From Candidatus Anoxychlamydiales bacterium (GTDB lineage: Bacteria; Chlamydiota; Chlamydiia; Chlamydiales; SM23-39), in the NCBI GenBank assembly GCA_011064905.1, contig JAAKFW010000005.1, positions 1 to 19,473 on the forward strand: a stretch of DNA of 19,473 bases, read 5' to 3'. Shown here in pieces: positions 13,736 to 19,473 of this stretch. Numbering within the stretch: the stretch's first letter is position 1; each line of letters begins with the position of its first letter. Made by a program: the position numbers and the translations under genes. The notes under the pieces are model-generated. The model saw only the letters and a program-made list of their open reading frames with translations, did not search any database and was not told where the DNA came from.

Positions 13736-14746
13736 ATGAAAGTAGCTAAAGAATCTATATTTATTTCAGCTATAAGAGCTTTTTTTAACACACTACTTGG
13801 AACCTTTGGAGTTTTTGTAGCTTTAATTCCAAGTATTATCCTTTTCGCAATTTTATCTACGCCAGATCAAAAACAGGGCATGAAAAATAAATTAGAGATT
13901 CTACCAGATTTAAACGGAAATACAAAAATGTTATCACTTAATACTCCGGCTATTTTGCAATTAGAAGTTCATGGAGTTATAGGAACAGCTCATTTAACGT
14001 CAAAAGATGTTAATTTTCAGTTAATTGAATCTAGAAAAGGAATTCTTAAAAACAATAGAGTTAAAGCGGTTTTATTACATATTAACTCACCTGGAGGAGC
14101 TGCAACAGATTCTGATGATATTTTCAGAAATATCCTAGCTTACAAAGAAAAATTTGACGTTCCGGTATATGCATTTGTTGATGGAATGTGCGCATCTGGT
14201 GGATTTTTTATAGCATGCGCAGCTGATCAAATCTATACGTCACCTTTTTCAATGATAGGATCTGTAGGATCTTTAATGGGACCATTTTTTAATTTCTATG
14301 GAGCTATGGAAAAATATGGAGTTAAATCTTTAACAGTGACTGCCGGAAAAGACAAAGATATGATGAATCCATTCAGAGAGTGGAAACAAAATGAAGACGC
14401 ATCAATATTAAAGGTAAATGATTACATATACCAAAAATTTGTAAACATAGTAGCAACTGCTAGAAATATCGATAGAGATAAAATAATAAATGAGTATGGA
14501 GCTCATGTATTTGATTCAGATGAAGCGAAAGATATTGGATATATCGATGTAGCGAATAGTTCATATGAAGTAGCGCTACAAGCTCTTTTAGAAAAAGCAA
14601 ATATTGATGAGGATAAAAATTATCAAGTGGTTAGTTTATATCCTAAAAAACTTTGGTATCAACCATTTTTAACTCAAACAAAATCAATTTTTAAATCTTT
14701 TTTAAAAGAGATGTTTTTCTCTTCTAAATATATAAATGCTGAGTAA
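13736..14746 (+). CDS. sohB: S49 family signal peptide peptidase (SppA/SohB-like)
   Basis: The 336-residue protein is a membrane-anchored serine protease of family S49, which degrades signal peptides and membrane fragments on the outer face of the inner membrane. Residues ~13-42 form one hydrophobic anchor. The catalytic serine is Ser154 in CASGGFFIA (152-160) and the general-base lysine is expected in AGKDKDMMNPF (203-213), Lys207 or Lys205. HINSPGG (115-121) and SMIGSVGSLMG (172-182) are typical of the family. It has a single S49 domain, unlike the duplicated E. coli SppA. GAGGA lies about 9 nt before ATG. It directly precedes polA, as sohB does in C. trachomatis (CT494-CT493). Confidence 0.93.
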   Translation: MKVAKESIFISAIRAFFNTLLGTFGVFVALIPSIILFAILSTPDQKQGMKNKLEILPDLNGNTKMLSLNTPAILQLEVHGVIGTAHLTSKDVNFQLIESRKGILKNNRVKAVLLHINSPGGAATDSDDIFRNILAYKEKFDVPVYAFVDGMCASGGFFIACAADQIYTSPFSMIGSVGSLMGPFFNFYGAMEKYGVKSLTVTAGKDKDMMNPFREWKQNEDASILKVNDYIYQKFVNIVATARNIDRDKIINEYGAHVFDSDEAKDIGYIDVANSSYEVALQALLEKANIDEDKNYQVVSLYPKKLWYQPFLTQTKSIFKSFLKEMFFSSKYINAE

Positions 14747-14747
14747 T

Positions 14748-17402
14748 ATGGACAAAGTTTTTATAATCGATTCTGTAAACTATCTTTTTCGATCATATTA
14801 TGCAATAGGGCCAATGACCAATAAAGCAGGGGTGTCTACCTCTGCTTTATATGGATTCATACGTTCTGTAAAAAAATTGATTAATGATTTTTCACCAAAA
14901 TATTTAATTTGCGTATTTGACGGCCCAGATAGCAGAGCTTCAAGACAAAGCCTTTACTCAGATTATAAGATGCATAGAAAAAAAGCTCCGGATGATCTTT
15001 ATCCCCAGTTTGAAATGGCATTTAATTATTGCTATTTAGCTGGAATTCCTACTTTGAGAATGGAAGGTGTTGAAGCAGACGATACAATGGCAACGATAGC
15101 TACTTGGGCAAAGAAAAAAGATTTTGAAACATATATTTGTACAAGTGATAAAGATCTAATGCAGATGGTTGATGATAAAACTTTTGTGTTAAATGCTCAT
15201 AAAAATAATGAACTATTCGATGAAAAAAGAGTCGAAGAGTTTTTTGGAATAGAACCAAAACAGCTGCTAGACTATTTAGCCATAGTTGGAGATAAATCAG
15301 ATAACATTCCTGGAATTGAAGGATTTGGCCCTAAAACAGCAACTACCTTATTAAAAGAGTTCAATACATTAGATAGTATTTTTGATAATTTAGAAAAAAT
15401 ATCCTCTGAGAAAAAAAGAGATATTTTGACCCAAGAAAAAGAAAAGGCATATCTTAGTAAAAAACTAGCGACTCTAGATTTAAATCTCGATATTCCAAAA
15501 GATATAGATTTTTATCTATTACAAGATCCTCAAAAAAAGAAACTAGAAGAGTTTTATAAGGAGATGAGCTTTTTAACTCTTTTAAAAGATGTTACAGATC
15601 AAAAAAAACCTGAAGATGAAAATCTAAACTATCAACTAATAAACAATGAAAAAGAGTTAAATGATCTTATTAAAACTTTGGAAAATGAAAAAGAGATAGT
15701 AGTTGATACTGAAACAACTGAATTACACTTCTTATTAGCAGAATTAGTAGGAGTTGGTTTTTGCATAAAAAAAACTCAGGCTTTTTATATTCCTTTAAAT
15801 GGGAAAATTGATAGAAATACAGTTTTAGCAAAATTAAAGAGCCTTATAGAAAACGAAAATATTTCATTTATTGGTCACAACTTAAAATATGACTATCATA
15901 TTTTTTTAAATAGCTCTATTGAGATAAAAAACATCGCCTTTGACACACTTTTAGCATCATATTTAATAAATCCACAAAATAGACGCCATAGCTTAGATGC
16001 TCTAACTTTAGAGAAATTTAATATTGCTAAAACACCGATAAAAGATTTAATAGGCACTGGCAAGAAACAGATTTCTATGAAAGATGTAGATCTTGATAAA
16101 ATTTCTAATTATTGTTCTGGAGATGTTGATTATACCTTTCGGCTAAAAGATCTTTTTGAAAAGGAGATACTTGATAATAATTTAGAAAAAGTTTTATATG
16201 ATATTGAAATCCCCCTACTCAAAATTCTTGCAAAAATGGAAAGAAAAGGAATTTTTGTAGATAAAGATATGTTATCTATTATGTCTGAAGAGATTCAAAA
16301 AAAACTTAAACTCCTCGAAGGGGAGATTTTTTCAGAAGCCGGAAAACACTTTAACATTAATTCTCCTAAACAGCTTAGCGAAGTTTTATATGTTGATTTA
16401 GCAATGACGCCTCCTAAAAAAAAGGGGTCTACTTTTTCAACATCCGCAGATATTTTAGAAAAATTAAAAGGCAAATCCCCTATTATCGATCACGTCTTAA
16501 GCTTTAGAGAGTATCAAAAACTTTTATCTACATATGTAGATGCTATTCCAAAACAGATTAACCCTAAAACAAATAGAGTTCACTCTAGCTTTTCTCAATC
16601 TACAACAGCAACAGGACGGCTCGCTTCTAGAAACCCGAATTTACAAAATATTCCGATAAGATCTGAAGAGGGAAGAAAAATTAGAGAAGGATTTAGACCC
16701 GAAAAAGATGGCTGGTTTTATTTATCTTCTGATTACTCTCAAATAGAGCTCAAGTTTTTAGCTCATTTTAGTGAAGACCCAAACTTAATTAAGGCTTTTA
16801 ATAATGGAGATGACATCCATGCTTTTACAGCATCTTTAGTATATTCTGTACCCATAGAAGACGTAACTAAACAAATGAGAAGCAATGCTAAAGCTGTAAA
16901 CTTTGGAATTATCTATGGTCAGAGCGCTTTTGGACTATCTGAGCAGATTGGTATTACCATAAAAGAAGCAAAAGCTTTTATTGACACCTATTTTAAAAGG
17001 TATCCAAATATTTTAAAATATTTAGAGACCTGCAAAAAATTAGTACATGAAAAGAAAATTGCATATACAATAACAGGAAGACAAAGACCTATAATAGAGA
17101 TCGATAATAAAAATCCATTTATTAGAGCGGCAGCTGAAAGGCTCTCTATTAACACTCCCCTTCAAGGATCTGCTGCTGATTTAATAAAAATTGCAATGAT
17201 TGAGATAGATAAAGAAATCACTAAAAGAAAATTAAAAGGATATATGATCCTTCAAATTCATGATGAACTCTTATTTGAAATACCAGAAGATGAGATAGAA
17301 GTTTTTAAAAGTTTTGTCAAAGATAAGATGGAAAACGTTTTTGATCTAAAAGTTCCTCTAAGAGTTGATATTGAAATTGGTAAAAATTTAGCTGAGTGTT
17401 GA
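14748..17402 (+). CDS. polA: DNA polymerase I
   Basis: The 884-residue protein has all three PolA domains. The 5' nuclease has EADDTMA, TSDKDLMQMV and VGDKSDNIPG near residues 115-185. The 3'-5' exonuclease has Exo I DTETT (Asp320, Glu322), Exo II GHNLKYD and Exo III YCSGDVD, so proofreading residues look intact, unlike in many bacterial PolAs. The polymerase has motif A DYSQIE (Asp662), motif B RSNAKAVNFGIIYG and motif C QIHDELLFE (Asp839). It acts in Okazaki fragment maturation and repair. I start at ATG 14748, which has GAG just upstream and gives the normal opening MDKVFIID; the alternative ATG 14736 adds four residues, overlaps the peptidase gene and has no ribosome-binding site. It overlaps coaE at TGATG. 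Confidence 0.98.
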   Translation: MDKVFIIDSVNYLFRSYYAIGPMTNKAGVSTSALYGFIRSVKKLINDFSPKYLICVFDGPDSRASRQSLYSDYKMHRKKAPDDLYPQFEMAFNYCYLAGIPTLRMEGVEADDTMATIATWAKKKDFETYICTSDKDLMQMVDDKTFVLNAHKNNELFDEKRVEEFFGIEPKQLLDYLAIVGDKSDNIPGIEGFGPKTATTLLKEFNTLDSIFDNLEKISSEKKRDILTQEKEKAYLSKKLATLDLNLDIPKDIDFYLLQDPQKKKLEEFYKEMSFLTLLKDVTDQKKPEDENLNYQLINNEKELNDLIKTLENEKEIVVDTETTELHFLLAELVGVGFCIKKTQAFYIPLNGKIDRNTVLAKLKSLIENENISFIGHNLKYDYHIFLNSSIEIKNIAFDTLLASYLINPQNRRHSLDALTLEKFNIAKTPIKDLIGTGKKQISMKDVDLDKISNYCSGDVDYTFRLKDLFEKEILDNNLEKVLYDIEIPLLKILAKMERKGIFVDKDMLSIMSEEIQKKLKLLEGEIFSEAGKHFNINSPKQLSEVLYVDLAMTPPKKKGSTFSTSADILEKLKGKSPIIDHVLSFREYQKLLSTYVDAIPKQINPKTNRVHSSFSQSTTATGRLASRNPNLQNIPIRSEEGRKIREGFRPEKDGWFYLSSDYSQIELKFLAHFSEDPNLIKAFNNGDDIHAFTASLVYSVPIEDVTKQMRSNAKAVNFGIIYGQSAFGLSEQIGITIKEAKAFIDTYFKRYPNILKYLETCKKLVHEKKIAYTITGRQRPIIEIDNKNPFIRAAAERLSINTPLQGSAADLIKIAMIEIDKEITKRKLKGYMILQIHDELLFEIPEDEIEVFKSFVKDKMENVFDLKVPLRVDIEIGKNLAEC

Positions 17403-17980
17403 TGTTAAAAAAAATTGCAATCACAGGAAATCTTGCCACTGGCAAATCTGAAGCTTTAAAAAGTTTTAAAAAGCTTGGATCTTATACAATAGATGCAGAT
17501 GAAATTGCGCATGAATTAATAGAGACTGATTTTGATATAAAAAAACATGTTTTAGATCTTTTAGGCAAAGAAATATTAGAAAACGGAAAAATAGATAGAA
17601 AAAAAGCAGCAAAAATAGTCTTTTCAGATGAAAGTAAACTAAAAAAGCTCGAAAAGTTAATTCATCCAAAAGTTTTAATTGAAATTGAAAAAGAGTATAA
17701 TAGAGTTAAAAACAAAAACTTTGATTTTTTTGTCGTAGAAATTCCTCTTCTTTTTGAAATACGTTATCAAAGCTTTTTTGATATAGTGATAACCATAACT
17801 GCAAAAGATATTATTGCAAAAAAAAGATATAAAGATAAAGATTATACACTTCGAAAACAAAGACAACTCTCTGAGGTAGAAACAAAAAAAATATCAGATT
17901 TTGTAATCGAAAACAATCAAAGTTTATCTGATTTAGAAGAAAATATAAAAAAACTTTCAATAACCTTCAAAAAATTTTAA
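17402..17980 (+). CDS. coaE: Dephospho-CoA kinase
   Basis: CoaE phosphorylates dephospho-CoA with ATP in the last step of coenzyme A synthesis. The 192-residue protein has a P-loop GNLATGKS (near residues 9-16), DADEIAHELI for substrate binding, KLIHPKV and the family-typical EIPLLFE. The P-loop has Ala-Thr where many members have Gly-Ser, a mild variation. I choose ATG 17402, whose A is the last base of the polA stop (TGATG), a classic stop-start coupling with GAG about 5 nt upstream. A GTG at 17396 would also be in frame but adds only two residues. Confidence 0.94.
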   Translation: MLKKIAITGNLATGKSEALKSFKKLGSYTIDADEIAHELIETDFDIKKHVLDLLGKEILENGKIDRKKAAKIVFSDESKLKKLEKLIHPKVLIEIEKEYNRVKNKNFDFFVVEIPLLFEIRYQSFFDIVITITAKDIIAKKRYKDKDYTLRKQRQLSEVETKKISDFVIENNQSLSDLEENIKKLSITFKKF

Positions 17981-17995
17981 TAGGAGAAATCTTTC

Positions 17996-19306
17996 ATGAA
18001 TGAAGAAAAAGCTGATCAAACTAACTCTGGGACGCAAAATGCCATAAAAAAAGTAACAAAAGTATCAGAACTTCAGAGAATGCATGTAGATCAATTGCAA
18101 GAGTATGGCAGATCTATTGGTCTTCAAAATTTAGGATCTTTAACAAAATCCCAAGTAGTTTTTGAAATTGTAAAAGCAATTTCTACAAAACCTGAAGAGG
18201 TCTTATATGCAGAAGGTGTTTTAGAAGTCTTGCCAGATGGGTTTGGTTTTTTAAGATCTCCTAATTATAACTACCTGCCTTCAGCCGAAGATATTTATGT
18301 CTCTCCTGCACAAATCAGAAGATTTGGATTAAAAAAAGGAGACATATTGTATGGAACAATAAGAGCTCCAAAAGAAAAAGAAAAATACTTTGCTCTATTA
18401 AAAGTTGACTTGATCAATGAAAAAACTCCGGAAATTTTAAAAGAGAGAGTTTTATTTGAAAATTTAACACCGCTTTATCCTGATAAAAGACTAATTATGG
18501 AAACTACAAAAGAAAAACTATCGACAAGAGTATTGGATCTCGCTGCGCCTATTGGAAAAGGCCAAAGAGCAATGATCGTCTCTCCTCCAAAAGCTGGAAA
18601 AACAGTTCTACTTCAAAACATAGCGAACTCAATAGAACAAAATAATCCTGATATCTTTTTGATGGTTCTTTTAATTGATGAAAGACCTGAGGAAGTAACT
18701 GACATGATCAGAATCGTTAAAGGAGAGGTTATTTCTTCTACCTTTGATGAGCCACCAGAGAGACACGTTCAAATAGCTGACATGGTAATCGAAAAAGCGA
18801 AAAGACTAACAGAGAGTGGAAAAGATGTGGTTATTTTATTAGATTCTTTAACAAGGCTTGCAAGAGCATACAATACCGTACAACCACATAGCGGTAAAAT
18901 CCTAACAGGTGGTATCGATGCTAATGCGCTACATAAACCAAAAAGATTTTTTGGAGCAGCAAGAAATATAGAGCAAGGCGGATCACTCACTATTATAGCT
19001 ACTGCTTTAGTGGATACCGGTTCTAGAATGGATGAAGTAATTTTCGAAGAGTTCAAAGGAACTGGAAATATGGAGCTTGTCTTGGATAGAAGACTCGCTG
19101 AAAGACGTATATTTCCTGCTATCGATATCATTAAAAGTGGAACAAGAAAAGAAGAGCTTTTATATCATCCGGATGAGTTAGAAAAAATGTATCTACTCAG
19201 ACAAGGACTTGCTGATCTTACTCCAGTTGATGCTATGAACTTGCTATTATCTAGATTAAAAAAGACAAATAATAACACTGAATTTCTTTTATCTATGAAA
19301 GAATAA
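17996..19306 (+). CDS. rho: Transcription termination factor Rho
   Basis: Rho is the hexameric RNA-dependent ATPase/helicase that ends transcription. The 436-residue length is normal. The N-terminal helical and cold-shock-like RNA-binding domains include LPDGFGFLRSPNYNYL (79-94), with DIYVSPAQIRRFGL after it. The motor has Walker A PPKAGKTV (197-204), IDERPEEVTD (227-236), DSLTRLARAYN, and the Q/R-loop regions GGIDANALHKPKRFFGAARN and GTGNMEL. There is no long inserted domain of the sort seen in some phyla. AGGAG (17982-17986) lies 9 nt before ATG. It follows coaE by 15 nt, as in the chlamydial order rho-coaE-polA, so it is probably the last or near-last gene of the operon. Confidence 0.98.
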   Translation: MNEEKADQTNSGTQNAIKKVTKVSELQRMHVDQLQEYGRSIGLQNLGSLTKSQVVFEIVKAISTKPEEVLYAEGVLEVLPDGFGFLRSPNYNYLPSAEDIYVSPAQIRRFGLKKGDILYGTIRAPKEKEKYFALLKVDLINEKTPEILKERVLFENLTPLYPDKRLIMETTKEKLSTRVLDLAAPIGKGQRAMIVSPPKAGKTVLLQNIANSIEQNNPDIFLMVLLIDERPEEVTDMIRIVKGEVISSTFDEPPERHVQIADMVIEKAKRLTESGKDVVILLDSLTRLARAYNTVQPHSGKILTGGIDANALHKPKRFFGAARNIEQGGSLTIIATALVDTGSRMDEVIFEEFKGTGNMELVLDRRLAERRIFPAIDIIKSGTRKEELLYHPDELEKMYLLRQGLADLTPVDAMNLLLSRLKKTNNNTEFLLSMKE

Positions 19307-19323
19307 ATTTAAAAGTTAACATG

Positions 19324-19345
19324 AAATTTAGGAGAGCTTAAATTT
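19324..19345 (+). repeat. Small hairpin exposing a ribosome-binding site in its loop
   Basis: AAATTTA (19324-19330) and TAAATTT (19339-19345) pair around GGAGAGCT. It lies between rho and the last gene and is followed at once by ATG GTT TAA (19346-19354). Confidence 0.4.
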
Positions 19346-19357
19346 ATGGTTTAAAGC

Positions 19358-19473
19358 ATGCGACTGCTTTCTATTGTTACGTCTTTTATATTTATAATTT
19401 TTATTGGATCCTGGATTTGGTTTAATTATCCGGAAGCTAGAGTTTATATCTATGATTTCATTTCTAGAAAAAA
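19358..19473 (+). CDS. N-terminus of an unidentified membrane-anchored or secreted protein (partial)
   Basis: The frame opens at ATG 19358 and remains open for 38 codons to the edge of the window. It starts with MRLLSIVTSFIFIIFIGSW, a basic residue followed by a ~17-residue hydrophobic stretch, which fits a signal anchor or signal peptide, then reads FNYPEARVYIYDFISRK. I do not recognise the family. An in-frame TAA (19352-19354) just upstream fixes this as the first possible ATG. The only good ribosome-binding site (GGAG 19331-19334) is about 23 nt away. It lies 51 bp after rho and could be in the same transcript. Confidence 0.6.
   Translation, partial: MRLLSIVTSFIFIIFIGSWIWFNYPEARVYIYDFISRK

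Noticed and set aside
14736..14747. Earlier polA start at ATG 14736
   Set aside because: It has no ribosome-binding site and adds four residues before the normal PolA opening; ATG 14748 is preferred.

Overview
The window is strongly AT-rich chromosomal DNA from a member of the Chlamydiales, most likely an amoeba- or arthropod-associated 'environmental' chlamydia rather than a Chlamydia species. The main evidence is gene content and order. A chlamydial/rickettsial-type nucleotide translocase (NTT) sits with pgsA, sohB-like peptidase, polA, coaE and rho, a neighbourhood I know from Chlamydia trachomatis (CT491-CT496). A second trio (unknown conserved protein, tsaE, dnaQ-like exonuclease) matches CT538-CT537-CT536. 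These assignments come from recalled synteny, not from a search.

Layout. (1) Positions 1-3250 look accessory: the tail of an AMP-forming acyl-CoA/acyl-ACP synthetase-like gene, an AAA+ ATPase with a C-terminal DUF234/PD-(D/E)XK-like domain (461-1894, +), and a convergent class II Fic protein (2046-3131, -). Both accessory genes have repeat arrays laid over their predicted core promoters: three 36-bp palindromes with an exact 54-bp period upstream of the ATPase, and four 11-bp direct repeats upstream of fic. (2) Positions 3254-6161 (-) hold a leucine dehydrogenase-like gene overlapping argS by 8 nt. (3) Positions 6418-8323 (+) hold the conserved unknown gene, tsaE and the dnaQ-like gene. (4) Positions 8324-8971 have no intact gene but contain two decayed minus-strand transposase fragments with in-frame stops. 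(5) pgk occupies 8972-10174, followed by a hairpin-rich non-coding stretch to 10659. (6) Positions 10660-13508 hold the NTT transporter, a DedA membrane protein and pgsA. (7) Positions 13736-19306 hold a tightly packed peptidase-polA-coaE-rho run, then the start of an unidentified membrane-anchored protein that runs off the window.

Functionally most of the window is housekeeping: tRNA charging and t6A modification (argS, tsaE), DNA replication/repair (polA, dnaQ-like), transcription termination (rho), CoA synthesis (coaE), phospholipid synthesis (pgsA), glycolysis (pgk) and nucleotide import from the host (NTT). The ATPase/Fic pair with its repeat-decorated promoters is the part that ordinary annotation explains least and is the best candidate for something undescribed. 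The transposase debris lies exactly where two conserved chlamydial gene blocks meet, which fits a rearrangement breakpoint.
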